Shown: positions 1 through 9,285, numbered from the stretch's first letter. The stretch: 23,187 nt of DNA from CAVVDT01 sp964568825 (GCA_964568825.1 CAZMSA010000041.1:1-23187); one strand, 5' to 3'. The notes: a model not told the origin generated them from the sequence alone. Numbers and translations are program-made.

Positions 1-2
1 TC

Positions 3-83
3 GATCCGGATTTCGCCGAGCGGTTGCTGCGCTTCATCATCGACGAGGTCATCCACAACCACGAACGCATCCGCAAAGGCTGA
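3..83 (+). CDS. Chorismate mutase, 3' end only (partial)
   Basis: Only the last 26 codons lie in the window, read in frame from base 3 to the TGA at 81-83. The peptide DPDFAERLLRFIIDEVIHNH followed by ERIRKG matches the last helix of short AroQ-type chorismate mutases of alphaproteobacteria, which typically end with a 'DPxFAExxLxFIIxEVIRHHE' segment. The enzyme converts chorismate to prephenate in the cytoplasm, feeding phenylalanine and tyrosine synthesis. The catalytic residues lie upstream and cannot be checked, so the call rests on one conserved helix. The next gene starts 12 bases downstream on the same strand, which suggests co-transcription. Confidence 0.65.
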   Translation, partial: DPDFAERLLRFIIDEVIHNHERIRKG

Positions 84-95
84 ACGGAAGGTGGC

Positions 96-1355
96 ATGGC
101 CGAGTTGCAGGCACTGCTGGGGTTGATGGTGCTACCCGGCGTGGCGTGGTTCATGGCGGGCAAGGGGCGAGCGCCCCTGAAGGACGCGAGGCGCATCGTT
201 GCCGTCGGGCTCATCTTGCAGTTCATCGTGGCGGGGCTGTTCCTGCTAGTGCCGGGGCTGACTGGCGTATTCATGGCGCTGGGCCGGGCGGTGGCGGGCT
301 TGCAGGACGCCACGTTGACCGGCGTGCAGTTCGTTTTCGGCCATCTGGCGGGGGGCCCGCAGCCTTATGCGGTGACGGCGCCGCAGAACAGCTTCGTGCT
401 GGCGCTGCAGGCTCTGCCGCTTATCCTCGTGGTCTCGGTGCTGTCGAAACTGCTGTATTACTGGGGCATCCTTCAACGGGTGGTCAGGGCCATTTCCTGG
501 GTGCTGGAACGCTCCATGGGGGTGAGCGGTGCCTTGGGTACGGCAACTGCCGCCAACGTCTTCGTCGGCATGGTGGAAGCGCCGCTGCTGGTAAGGCCCT
601 ACCTGGCGACGATGAGCCGGGCTGATTTCTTCGCGGTGATGTCGGCGGGCATGGCGACCGTCGCCGGTACGGTGATGGTCATCTATGCCAGCCTGCTCGA
701 AAAGGTGCTACCCGGGTCGGCAGGCCATATCGTGATCGCTTCCCTCATCAGCGCCCCGGCGGCCCTGACGGTGGCTCGGCTGATGGTGCCGCCGGCGGCC
801 AAGGACGAGGACGATGAGGAAGCCTCCGGCATTGCTGTCGCCCGCAGCGGCAGCATCATGGATGCCATCGCCGAAGGAACGGGAGATGGCCTGAAGCTCT
901 TGGCCAACGTGGGGGCGATGCTGGTGGTGATGATGGCGCTTGTGGCGCTCGCCAACCTCATTCTCGGGCTGTTGCCCGACCTCAACGGTGCGCCGCTCAG
1001 CATCGAGCGTATGGCGGGGTGGGTCGCGGCACCGATCGTCTGGCTGATCGGCATCCCGTGGAGCGAGGCGCAGTTCGCAGGCCAGTTGATGGGTATCAAG
1101 ACGGTGCTCAACGAATTCATCGCCTATGTAAGGCTGGCCGGGAGCGGTGATATCTTGAGCGAGCGTTCGCGTCTCATCATGACCTATGCGCTTTGCGGAT
1201 TTGCCAATTTCGGCTCGCTGGGGATAATGACCGGCGGGCTCATCGCCATGTGCCCGTCGCGCCGCGACGACCTGCTGAAGCTTGGACCGCGTTCCATCGT
1301 GTCAGGGACCTTGGCAACGCTGATGACAGGGGCGGTGGTCGGCGTCCTCACCTAG
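96..1355 (+). CDS. CNT-family nucleoside transporter (NupC-like)
   Basis: A 419-residue, very hydrophobic membrane protein of the concentrative nucleoside transporter family, which imports nucleosides by cation symport at the inner membrane. Family landmarks visible are the re-entrant-loop segment VGMVEAPLLVRPYL (157-170), MSRADFFAVMSAGMATVAGT just after it, NEFIAY in the C-terminal half, and CGFANFGSLGI near the end. A charged cytoplasmic-type stretch (KDEDDEE) follows the middle helices. GGAAGG at 86-91 lies four bases before the ATG and supports this start. The loop glutamate (E161), the NEF glutamate and the Asn and Ser of GFANFGS are kept. The Gln-Thr that precedes the loop glutamate in vcCNT is Met-Val here, so substrate choice may differ from classical CNTs; uptake of nucleosides is inferred from the family. 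Confidence 0.88.
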   Translation: MAELQALLGLMVLPGVAWFMAGKGRAPLKDARRIVAVGLILQFIVAGLFLLVPGLTGVFMALGRAVAGLQDATLTGVQFVFGHLAGGPQPYAVTAPQNSFVLALQALPLILVVSVLSKLLYYWGILQRVVRAISWVLERSMGVSGALGTATAANVFVGMVEAPLLVRPYLATMSRADFFAVMSAGMATVAGTVMVIYASLLEKVLPGSAGHIVIASLISAPAALTVARLMVPPAAKDEDDEEASGIAVARSGSIMDAIAEGTGDGLKLLANVGAMLVVMMALVALANLILGLLPDLNGAPLSIERMAGWVAAPIVWLIGIPWSEAQFAGQLMGIKTVLNEFIAYVRLAGSGDILSERSRLIMTYALCGFANFGSLGIMTGGLIAMCPSRRDDLLKLGPRSIVSGTLATLMTGAVVGVLT

Positions 1356-1607
1356 CCGTTGCCGGCAGACCGACTTCCGCATGCGCCGCAACCGCCGTCA
1401 AACCGCGGATGCGCGTGGCGAGTTGGTGATTAGGCTGGTAAATCCGGCACTTGCCCCTTGATTTTCACGCTTCACCGGTTCAGGACTAAAAAATCTTCAA
1501 TGTCCTGCAGCGTTCGTCTGGGCGGAGATTTTCGCTTTTTCGATGTCGGGATCGGTCCAGCCGGTCGCGTCTGAATGTTGCAGTCGTCGTGCTGAAATTG
1601 AGCCGCA
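1356..1607. other. Intergenic gap before the ClC gene
   Basis: These 252 bases hold no open frame with a ribosome binding site and no tRNA. Because the next gene is a ClC protein, I looked for a fluoride (crcB) riboswitch and did not find its core. An A-rich run (ctaaaaaatc, near 1486-1495) is the only local drop in GC. I cannot place a promoter with confidence. Confidence 0.5.
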
Positions 1608-3422
1608 ATGAGCGTCACCGATCAATCGAGTCTTGAGGCTATCGAGGCCGCCCAGGAGCCAGCCCCGGAAGAGGCCCGTTCATTAAGCCTGCCGGTCGTT
1701 TGCGTTCTCGCCTTCCTTGTAGGCATTGTCGCCGCTTTAGGTGCAGTGTTTTTCCGCTACCTGATCTCGGTAGTGCACAACCTCTTCTTCTTCGGCTCGT
1801 TTTCGTTTCTCTATAATGCCAACAAGTTCGATCTGCCCAGTATCTGGGGGCCGCTCATCATGCTGGCGCCAGTAATCGGCGGTCTGATCGTGGTCTATCT
1901 GGTCAAGACTTACGCGCCTGAAGCCAAGGGCCACGGCGTGCCGGAGGTGATGTTTGCGATCTATCACAACCGGGGCAACGTGCGCGGCATCGTTGCGGTG
2001 GTGAAGTCGCTCGCCTCGGCTATCTCCATCGGCTCGGGCGCCTCGGTGGGGCGCGAGGGACCGATCATCCAGATCGGTGCTTCTTTCGGCTCGACCCTGG
2101 CGCGGATGCTGAATCTGGTGCGCTGGCAGAAAATCACACTCCTCTCAGCGGGTGCCGGGGCCGGCATCGCGGCCACCTTCAACACCCCGCTGGGCGGCGT
2201 GCTGTTCGCCATCGAGCTGCTGCTGCCGGAGGTCTCCAACCGGACCTTCCTGCCGGTGGTGGTGGCGACCGCGACAGCGACCACGGTCGGACGCATGGCC
2301 TTCGGGCTCGATCCGGCCTTCATTGTGCCGATTGCGACGTTGCCGGTGTATCACGTGATCAACCCGACGCAGTTCGTGGCCTTCGCGCTCCTTGGCGTGG
2401 CGGCTGGCGTCGCGTCGTGGGCCTTCATTGCCATCCTTGCCTGGTGCGAGGATTTCTTCCCGTCGCTGCCCGGCAACGAATACACCCAGAACATCATCGG
2501 TATGCTGGTGATCGGCGTGCTGGCCTACGGATTCTTCTACGCCACCGGGCAATACCACACCATGGGCGTCGGCTACGCCACCATTCAGGACATCCTCAAC
2601 GGCCAGTCCTATGGCATGTTGCTGCTGGGCGCTCTGCTGCTTGCCAAGATTGTTGCGACGACGGTCAGTCTCGGCTCGGGGGCTTCGGGCGGGGTGTTCT
2701 CGCCGTCGCTGTTTATCGGTGCAACGCTGGGCGCTGGGGTGGCTGCCATCGGCAATTACCTGTTCCCGTCCAGCGGCTTCCAACTGGCCGAGTTTGCACT
2801 GGTGGGCATGGGGGCGCTAGTGGGCGGGGCGACCGGCGCGTCCATGACAGCCATCGTCATGATCTTCGAGATGACACGCGACTACAATGTCATCGTGCCG
2901 CTGGTGCTGACCGTGGCGATTGCGGTCGGGATCCGCCGCTCGCTGATCGTCGACAACATCTATACGGTCAAGCTGCGCCATCGCGGCCGGCCGATCCCCA
3001 TCATCCGCCACACCAACATGTACCTGGTGCGCCAGGCCAAGGAACTGATGGCGAAGAACTTCAAGATACTGCCCATCGACACGCCGATCACCGATGCCGT
3101 CGCCGCGCTCTCCGATCAGGGGGCGACGCACATTATTGCCGCCGACGGCCAGCGCATCGCCGGGTTCGTTCGCCTGGGTACCATCCCCTATGCCGCCTCG
3201 CGCGCCGCCGGGCAGACGTTGCGCGAGGTGTTGTCCAGCGACTATGTGGTGGCGCCGGAAAGCAATATTCTGAACTCCATCATCACACGCATGAACAACC
3301 GCAACCGCAGTTATGCGATCATTGTGTCCGGTAACAGCATGGTACCGCGCGCCGATGACGTGGTGGGTGTCATCGACACGACCGAGATCGCCGCGGCAGT
3401 GATCGCCAACCATTACGCCTGA
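1608..3422 (+). CDS. ClC-family chloride channel/transporter with C-terminal CBS domains
   Basis: A 604-residue inner-membrane protein. The ClC core (about 28-455) shows the anion-path motifs GHGVPEV (108-114), GSGASVGREGP (142-152, gating glutamate E150) and GSGASGGVFSP (356-366), plus the central tyrosine in DNIYTVKL (Y452). Two CBS domains follow at about 478-600; in other ClC proteins such domains sense nucleotides or tune gating. The first loop has His where E. coli ClC has Ser (GSGIP), a common bacterial variant. In FAIELLLPE (200-208) the position of the E. coli inner proton glutamate (E203) appears to be Leu. That makes a channel or a proton-uncoupled transporter possible, but I cannot decide this from sequence. 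The region upstream of the ATG carries only a weak Shine-Dalgarno match. Substrate (chloride or another anion) is inferred from the family. Confidence 0.92.
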   Translation: MSVTDQSSLEAIEAAQEPAPEEARSLSLPVVCVLAFLVGIVAALGAVFFRYLISVVHNLFFFGSFSFLYNANKFDLPSIWGPLIMLAPVIGGLIVVYLVKTYAPEAKGHGVPEVMFAIYHNRGNVRGIVAVVKSLASAISIGSGASVGREGPIIQIGASFGSTLARMLNLVRWQKITLLSAGAGAGIAATFNTPLGGVLFAIELLLPEVSNRTFLPVVVATATATTVGRMAFGLDPAFIVPIATLPVYHVINPTQFVAFALLGVAAGVASWAFIAILAWCEDFFPSLPGNEYTQNIIGMLVIGVLAYGFFYATGQYHTMGVGYATIQDILNGQSYGMLLLGALLLAKIVATTVSLGSGASGGVFSPSLFIGATLGAGVAAIGNYLFPSSGFQLAEFALVGMGALVGGATGASMTAIVMIFEMTRDYNVIVPLVLTVAIAVGIRRSLIVDNIYTVKLRHRGRPIPIIRHTNMYLVRQAKELMAKNFKILPIDTPITDAVAALSDQGATHIIAADGQRIAGFVRLGTIPYAASRAAGQTLREVLSSDYVVAPESNILNSIITRMNNRNRSYAIIVSGNSMVPRADDVVGVIDTTEIAAAVIANHYA

Positions 3423-3443
3423 GCCGCGCCCCAGCCTGCCCGT

Positions 3444-3935
3444 TCACGCCATCTTGCGCACGATGCCGATGCGATGACCCACCTGGGGCGGGATTTTCAG
3501 GTCCTTGTGGGCGGCATACATCGCGGCCAGGTTGTGGCGGACGTTGTCGGGGAAGGGGGACGACTTCTTGGTGTCGAGGTCCACATGCATGCAGATCGCC
3601 TCCATGACGCAGGCCAGCCAGCCCTCTTGGGCATGGAACATCTCCTGCACGTAGTGGAAACGCTTGGCGTCGTAGTCGAGAAGCTGCACCGTTACCCTGA
3701 CGCTGTCGCCGGCGGCCAGTTCGCGCGCATAGGTGAAATGGGCTTCGAGGGTGAAGAACGAGGCGTTATGCCGTTTCACGTAGTCCAGCCCCAGCCCCAC
3801 GAGGTCGAAGGCCTCATCGCCGGTGCGGTCGAACAAGACACCGTAATAGGCCATGTTGAAATGTCCATTGTAGTCGATCCACTGGTCCTCGACCCGCTTG
3901 ATCGATCCGACGAATGGGGCGCCAAATTCCGTCAT
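3444..3935 (-). CDS. Acyl-CoA thioesterase, hot-dog fold (4HBT family)
   Basis: A 163-residue protein with the single hot-dog domain of the 4-hydroxybenzoyl-CoA thioesterase superfamily, which hydrolyses acyl-CoA thioesters in the cytoplasm. The family signature is DYNGHFN (21-27); the Asp is the usual catalytic residue, and the following Tyr, helix and strand order fits the family. The 'DYNGH-N' version is close to thioesterases linked to carnitine and betaine metabolism, but nothing nearby supports that substrate. The frame stays open upstream to 4088. I chose the ATG at 3935 because GAGG stands five bases before it, conserved sequence starts there, and the longer version would overlap the divergent gene at 4060. 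It ends 21 bases from the ClC stop, in convergent orientation. Confidence 0.85.
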   Translation of the reverse strand: MTEFGAPFVGSIKRVEDQWIDYNGHFNMAYYGVLFDRTGDEAFDLVGLGLDYVKRHNASFFTLEAHFTYARELAAGDSVRVTVQLLDYDAKRFHYVQEMFHAQEGWLACVMEAICMHVDLDTKKSSPFPDNVRHNLAAMYAAHKDLKIPPQVGHRIGIVRKMA

Positions 3936-4059
3936 CTTTGCCTCGCAATGTGTTCGCCGGGCGGCGAAAGCCTGTATAGTGCCGGGCGTGAATAACATAA
4001 AGGGCGCCGGGCGGTGAATTCGGATCGCGCCGGTTCCCGAGGCATCGGAAGGCTGAACG
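3936..4059. promoter_or_regulatory. Divergent intergenic region with possible promoters for thioesterase and FAD oxidase
   Basis: These 124 bases separate two divergent starts, so both promoters should lie here. The best candidate on the plus strand is TATAGT at 3975-3980 with TTCGCC 16 bases upstream (3953-3958), a poor -35 match. On the minus strand TATACA overlaps the same spot (3978 to 3973), with TTTATG 17 bases upstream. A GGAAGG at 4047-4052 is the ribosome binding site for the gene at 4060. Confidence 0.3.
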
Positions 4060-5457
4060 ATGGCGGATGAGGCAGCAGCGCGGCGCAACAGCGTATCTCA
4101 GGCTCTGGCCGAGATCGTCGCGGTTATCGGCGATCGGTTGTCAACCAGCAAGGCGGTGTGCCAGCAACACGGCCAGGACCTGACCTGGGATCCGGGCGGT
4201 GCGCCCGACGCGGTCGCCTTCGTGCGCTCGGGCAATGAAGTGCAGGCCATCGTCAAGATCTGCGCCAAATATCAGTTGCCGGTCATCGCCTACGGCACCG
4301 GCACCTCGCTGGAGGGCCACATCGCAGCGACCCGCGGCGGGATTACAATAGACGTCTCGCAGATGAACAATATCATCGCCGTCAATGCCGAGGACCTCGA
4401 TTGCACGGTCGAGCCGGGCGTCACCCGCAAGCAACTCAATGCCTACCTGCGCGACACCGGCTTGTTCTTTCCCATCGATCCGGGCGCCGATGCGTCGATT
4501 GGCGGCATGACGGCGACACGCGCCTCGGGGACCAACGCGGTACGTTATGGCACCATGCGTGAGAATGTGCTGAACCTCACCGCGGTACTGGCCAACGGCG
4601 ATGTCGTGCGCACTGCCAGACGGGCCAAGAAGTCGGCGGCCGGCTATGATCTTACCCGCCTGTTCGTCGGCTCCGAAGGCACGCTCGGCGTATTCACCGA
4701 GGTGACGCTGAGGCTGCACGGCATTCCGCCCTCGATCATTGCCGGGGTGTGCCCGTTCCCGGATATTGAAGCCGCCTGTAACGCCGTCATCGCCACCATC
4801 CAGATGGGTATTCCAGTCGCCCGTATCGAACTGGTCGACGAGGTGCAGATCCGGGCCTGCAATGCCTATTCAAAGCTTAGCCTTGCCGAACAACCCACGC
4901 TGTTCCTGGAATTCCACGGTTCCGAGACCGGCACCCGCGAACAATCGGAAAATTTTGCCGAGATCGCCGCCGAACTGGGCGGTGGACCTTTCGACTGGGC
5001 GGCGCACGAGGAAGACAGGCTGAAACTCTGGCAGGCGCGCCATGACGCCTATCACGCCTGCGTGGCCATGCGGCCCGGCTGCAAGGCCTTTGCAACCGAT
5101 GTGTGCGTGCCCATATCGAAGCTGGCCGAATGCGTCGGCGAGGCCAAGCGCGATCTTGAGGCTAGTAATCTGCTGGGGCCCATCGTCGGGCATGCGGGAG
5201 ACGGAAACTTCCATGTCTCGGTGCTCTTCGATCCCGACGACAAGGACGAAATCGCCCGCGCCAAGGCGTTTTACGAGCGCCTCATCCTGAGGGCCATCGC
5301 TCTTGACGGCACCTGCACGGGCGAGCATGGCGTGGGGCGCGGAAAGATGCGGTTCCTGGAGGCCGAGCACGGGGCCGGCCTCAAAGTGATGCGGGCCATC
5401 AAACAGGCGCTCGATCCGGCCAACATCATGAACCCGGGCAAGATCGTGGCGGTGTGA
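4060..5457 (+). CDS. FAD-linked oxidase, D-lactate dehydrogenase (cytochrome) / GlcD type
   Basis: A 465-residue flavoprotein of the vanillyl-alcohol-oxidase fold. The N-terminal FAD domain contains YGTGTSLEGH (78-87) and PGADASIGGM followed by ASGTNAVRYGT (141-165); SEGTLGVFTEVTLR closes that domain. The C-terminal FAD-oxidase domain has GHAGDGNFH (377-385), EHGVGRGK (422-429) and PANIMNPGK at the end. This order and length match yeast Dld1-type D-lactate dehydrogenases and the GlcD subunit of glycolate oxidase, which oxidise a D-2-hydroxy acid and pass electrons to cytochrome or quinone. No glcE or glcF lies beside it, so a stand-alone D-lactate-type dehydrogenase is the better guess; other 2-hydroxy acids remain possible. 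GGAAGG seven bases before the ATG sets the start. An AsmA gene follows after 27 bases. Confidence 0.85.
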   Translation: MADEAAARRNSVSQALAEIVAVIGDRLSTSKAVCQQHGQDLTWDPGGAPDAVAFVRSGNEVQAIVKICAKYQLPVIAYGTGTSLEGHIAATRGGITIDVSQMNNIIAVNAEDLDCTVEPGVTRKQLNAYLRDTGLFFPIDPGADASIGGMTATRASGTNAVRYGTMRENVLNLTAVLANGDVVRTARRAKKSAAGYDLTRLFVGSEGTLGVFTEVTLRLHGIPPSIIAGVCPFPDIEAACNAVIATIQMGIPVARIELVDEVQIRACNAYSKLSLAEQPTLFLEFHGSETGTREQSENFAEIAAELGGGPFDWAAHEEDRLKLWQARHDAYHACVAMRPGCKAFATDVCVPISKLAECVGEAKRDLEASNLLGPIVGHAGDGNFHVSVLFDPDDKDEIARAKAFYERLILRAIALDGTCTGEHGVGRGKMRFLEAEHGAGLKVMRAIKQALDPANIMNPGKIVAV

Positions 5458-5484
5458 CAGGTCAATTGTGACGACCATGAAGGG

Positions 5485-8400
5485 ATGCGGCAAGGCATGA
5501 GTGGCTGGCGATCACCGCTGCTGTATCTGGGAATCCTGGTGATTCTCGTGGCCGCGGTTGCCCTGGTGGTGCCGCCGTTCATCGACTGGACCCACTATCG
5601 CGCCGATATTGAGAATTATGGCCGACGCTTCACCGGTCGCGACGTGCGCATCGACGGGATCATCGACGTCCGGCTGTTTCCGTGGCCAGTGCTTATCATG
5701 CAGGACGTCCATATCGCCAATCCGCCCGGCGCCCAGACCCCGGACCTGTTGCTCGCCGGCCGGATTGAGGCGCGGCTGGCGCTGGCGCCGCTGATCTCCG
5801 GACATGTGCAGATCGAGCAGATCACAGTCGACAAGGCCGTTTTCGGTCTCGAGCGTCTGGCGGCAGGCGGCGCCACTTGGGATCTGAAGCCCAAACTGGA
5901 AGTAACTGACTTTGTCAGCGCCGAACACATCGGGGTGGCCGGTATAACCATCTCCCGAGCGACCGTGCTGGTGGGCGACGGGCGGCGCGGCGGGCTGGCC
6001 CAGATCGATGACGTCAATGCCCAACTGTCGGCGCCGGCCCTCGATGGACCCTGGCGCTTCGCCGGCACCGGCAGTTACCGCGGCAAGCCCATCGAGGTCA
6101 ACGTCACGACTGGAAAGTACCACAAGGGCCAACCGCTGACGGTCGGTGCCAGGGTGGCACCGCCCAAGGGCAATGGCATTGTCTACAGCTTCGATGGCGA
6201 AGTGGGCGGCGCTCGGGCCGATGCCATCTCCGGCGATCTCAAGTTGACGCCGGCGCAGACCGTGGATGGCAGGGGTGACAAGGAAACCGGTCTGAAGCCG
6301 CTGGTGTTCAATACCGCCATCAAGGTGCGTGACGACACGGTCACCCTGGACAAGATCGAGCTCTATCCTGCCAGGGCGTTAGATGCGGCCAATCTGCTGA
6401 CCGGCAAGGCGGTGGTGCGGTTGGGCTCGACCATCGCGGTCGATGCCGATCTGACGGCCGCCAAGGTCGATGTTGATGCGGTGACTGGCGAGCACGGCCG
6501 CGAGCTGCTCTACTCGCCCTCCAGCCTCGAAATTGTGGCGGCGGCCCAGAAACTGATGCCCGCCAACCTCACGGCCAAGATAAAGCTCGATATCAAGAAC
6601 CTCGTCGTGGCCGGCGGGACGCTCGACGGTGCCAGCCTCGATGCCATCGTGTCGCGCCAGCGGTTGTCCATCAGACGGCTTGCGGTGCAGCTCCCCGGCC
6701 AGACCAGACTGGGATTCGCCGGTTCCTTCGTGAGGGGCGACAGTGGGCCGCAGCTGATCGGGGATGTCGATGTCGATTCGCTGGCCATCCGCGATCTGGC
6801 GATGTGGGTCGCGCCGGCCACGGCTCGTGACATTGCCAAGGTGTGGTCGGGTCAGCGTGGCAGGCTGACGCTCAAGGCCAAGGCCGATATCTCGGCCACC
6901 GATCTCAGGCTCAGCGACATCACTGCCAAACTCGATGGATCCAGCATTGGCGGCAGCGTGCGGCTGGCCGGGGGGTCAACCCCGTCGGTTTCCATCCGGG
7001 TGGATGCCGACCGGCTCGACGTCGACCGCTATGCGCCCGAAGGACTGACGCTGGCGAGCAGTGAAAGCAATCCGTTCCTGGCCGGCGTTGACATGGTGGC
7101 CAGCAGCATGGGGCTGGGCGAATTTCACCTGACGGCCAGCGTCGGCCGCCTGAAGCTCAACGGGGTCGAGGCCGAAGACGTCGCTGTCGACATGAGCGCC
7201 AACGAGAACGGGATCGAATTCAGGACCGTCGATGTAGGCAACGTCGCCGGAGCGCGCCTCGACATGACGGGGCTTTTGAATTTCCCCAACGAGGCGGTGG
7301 CCGGCTCCATCAATGCGAAGGTTACCGCCAGCGATCCCGACGGGCTGTTCCGCCTGCTGGGGCTTGTTGGGCACAGCGAGGTACCCTCCATCTACGACCG
7401 GCTCGCCGCCCTCAAACCACTGAACATCGAGGTGGTCGGAGACGCGACGGCGGAGGGTGACAACACGACCGCCAGCCTGAAGGTTAATGGTGTGTTCGGC
7501 AAGACCAGCCTGGCGATCAACACCAATTTCGACGGCAATGCCGGCGACTGGCAAAATGGCTCGGTGCACATATCGGCGATAGCTGACGATCCCTCCAGTG
7601 CGGCAGTGCTCGGCCTTCTCGGGTTCAACGCCAGGGGTGGCGAGGACGCCGCGGCCCGGCTCAACCTGTCGAGCACCGGCACCTATGCGCGCGGCCTCGC
7701 CACGACCATTGATGCCACGGCTTACGGCGCCAACACTCAGTTCGTCGGCACATTGGCGAAAGGTGCCAGCGGGCCGCGCCTGAGCGGGCGACTGGCGATA
7801 CTGGCCGAGCGCGCGGCGCTTCTCTATCAGGCTCTGGGCGTGCCGACGGGCGAGCTTTCGCCGATGGCGCAGGTGCTATCGGGCGAGGGCGGGCTCAATG
7901 CCGAGGGTGGCAAGGTTACGCTGGACGATCTCAACGGCACCATCGCCGGCAGCAGTTATTCCGGGCGCGCCACTGCCGATCTGAGCGGTGACAGGCCTCA
8001 GGTCAAGGTGCGGCTCGACCTCGGGCGCCTGTCGGGGCCGTGGCTGCTGGATGCTCTGGCCCTGCCGCACGATGGCAAGAAACACGATTTTACCACGCCG
8101 TTTGCCGACACCTTCGATCTGCCGGCCAGCATCGACGCCAAGTTGCGCGTTCAGACGGTGGAACTTTTCCCAGGCCTGGTCCTCAACCAGGCCAGCCTCG
8201 ACATGACGGCCAGCGACAACAAGGTGGACATGAAGCTGAACGGCTCGAGCAATGGCGGCAAGAACCTGTCGCTGGCGCTGGTGGCCGAACCCGGTGAGGA
8301 CGGCGCTAAAATGTCAGGCAACATCACCGGCCGCCTGCCGCTTGGGGCGATCTTCCGGCGGGCCGATGGCGGGGGCGTCATATCCGGAGACAGCGACATC

Positions 8401-9285
8401 ACGCTCGGCTTTTCCGGCGAGGGAAGATCACCCCAGGGACTGGCGGCGGCAGCCACCGCCAAAGGCACCTACAAGCTTGCCGATGGGGTGTTCGACAAAC
8501 TTTCACCCGGTGCCTTTGCGGTCGAATTCGCCAAGGCCAAGGTTCCCGAGGACGTCGACAAGGCAATCCGCGATGCGCTGACTTCGGGCAACATGGCTTT
8601 CTTCGGCGGTGAGGGCACCCTCGGTCTCGAAAAGGGTGTGTTGACGGCATCGCCGCTGGCGCTGGCGGCCGCGGATGCCAAAGGCCAGTTGCGCATGCTG
8701 TTCGAACCGGCCGAGGGCAAGGTCGACATCGCCGTCGACCTCAAGCTTGCCAAGCCCGAGGGAGTGCCTTCATTCCAGGTCGCCTATGCCGGACCGGCCA
8801 ATGCGCTGGTGCGCTCCAGCGATACGCAGGCGCTCAAGAACTATTTGACAGTGAAAGTGCTGAACGAGAGCATCAAGCAGCTTGAGGAATTGCAGCGCCG
8901 CGAAAATCAGATGAAGCAGGAAGAATTGCAGTTCCAGAAGGAGCAGGCGGTCAAGGAGGAAACGCGCCGGGAACTGTCGCGCAAGCTCGACCAGTTGAAG
9001 GCCTGGCAGCGTTCGCAGTCCGGCAATGACGGTGCCGACCTGCAGTCCGTGCCGGCCGTTCCCAAGGATACCGTCGATACCACGGCTGTCCCGACACCCA
9101 AGACCAAGCCGTCGGTGCCCGCGGACTTCGCGCCGCAAGTGGCCCAGCAGCCGCTCGTGGTGCCGGCGCCGTCACCCCCCGACAACACCGGCTCGGCGCC
9201 GAAATCGCTGTTCAACGTGCAGGGCGCACCGATTTTGCTCAGACCGCAATTGCGCACCGGACGCTTCCCTGCCGCCGGCCACTAG
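5485..9285 (+). CDS. AsmA family protein (large envelope protein)
   Basis: A 1266-residue protein with one N-terminal membrane helix (about 11-32) followed by a long, probably periplasmic, strand-rich region rich in repeated 'LD...xxL' segments. FIDWTHYRADIENYGRRFTG, then DVRIDG and DVRLFPWPVL, are typical of the AsmA N-terminal domain; an AsmA_2-like part lies towards the C-terminus (about 950-1110). AsmA-like proteins are thought to bridge inner and outer membrane and affect lipid or porin assembly. After residue about 1131 comes a charged coiled coil (ESIKQLEELQRRENQMKQEE and on to about 1175), then a Pro/Thr-rich disordered tail to the end. Both possible starts, ATG 5485 and ATG 5497, have imperfect ribosome binding sites: GAAGGG abuts the first and lies 12 bases before the second. 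The stop is six bases from the convergent ribbon-helix-helix gene. Confidence 0.85.
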   Translation: MRQGMSGWRSPLLYLGILVILVAAVALVVPPFIDWTHYRADIENYGRRFTGRDVRIDGIIDVRLFPWPVLIMQDVHIANPPGAQTPDLLLAGRIEARLALAPLISGHVQIEQITVDKAVFGLERLAAGGATWDLKPKLEVTDFVSAEHIGVAGITISRATVLVGDGRRGGLAQIDDVNAQLSAPALDGPWRFAGTGSYRGKPIEVNVTTGKYHKGQPLTVGARVAPPKGNGIVYSFDGEVGGARADAISGDLKLTPAQTVDGRGDKETGLKPLVFNTAIKVRDDTVTLDKIELYPARALDAANLLTGKAVVRLGSTIAVDADLTAAKVDVDAVTGEHGRELLYSPSSLEIVAAAQKLMPANLTAKIKLDIKNLVVAGGTLDGASLDAIVSRQRLSIRRLAVQLPGQTRLGFAGSFVRGDSGPQLIGDVDVDSLAIRDLAMWVAPATARDIAKVWSGQRGRLTLKAKADISATDLRLSDITAKLDGSSIGGSVRLAGGSTPSVSIRVDADRLDVDRYAPEGLTLASSESNPFLAGVDMVASSMGLGEFHLTASVGRLKLNGVEAEDVAVDMSANENGIEFRTVDVGNVAGARLDMTGLLNFPNEAVAGSINAKVTASDPDGLFRLLGLVGHSEVPSIYDRLAALKPLNIEVVGDATAEGDNTTASLKVNGVFGKTSLAINTNFDGNAGDWQNGSVHISAIADDPSSAAVLGLLGFNARGGEDAAARLNLSSTGTYARGLATTIDATAYGANTQFVGTLAKGASGPRLSGRLAILAERAALLYQALGVPTGELSPMAQVLSGEGGLNAEGGKVTLDDLNGTIAGSSYSGRATADLSGDRPQVKVRLDLGRLSGPWLLDALALPHDGKKHDFTTPFADTFDLPASIDAKLRVQTVELFPGLVLNQASLDMTASDNKVDMKLNGSSNGGKNLSLALVAEPGEDGAKMSGNITGRLPLGAIFRRADGGGVISGDSDITLGFSGEGRSPQGLAAAATAKGTYKLADGVFDKLSPGAFAVEFAKAKVPEDVDKAIRDALTSGNMAFFGGEGTLGLEKGVLTASPLALAAADAKGQLRMLFEPAEGKVDIAVDLKLAKPEGVPSFQVAYAGPANALVRSSDTQALKNYLTVKVLNESIKQLEELQRRENQMKQEELQFQKEQAVKEETRRELSRKLDQLKAWQRSQSGNDGADLQSVPAVPKDTVDTTAVPTPKTKPSVPADFAPQVAQQPLVVPAPSPPDNTGSAPKSLFNVQGAPILLRPQLRTGRFPAAGH

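Noticed and set aside
1356..1607. Possible fluoride riboswitch before the ClC gene.
   Set aside because: The conserved crcB-motif core is absent; a GGCGGAGATTTTCGC stretch is only superficially similar.
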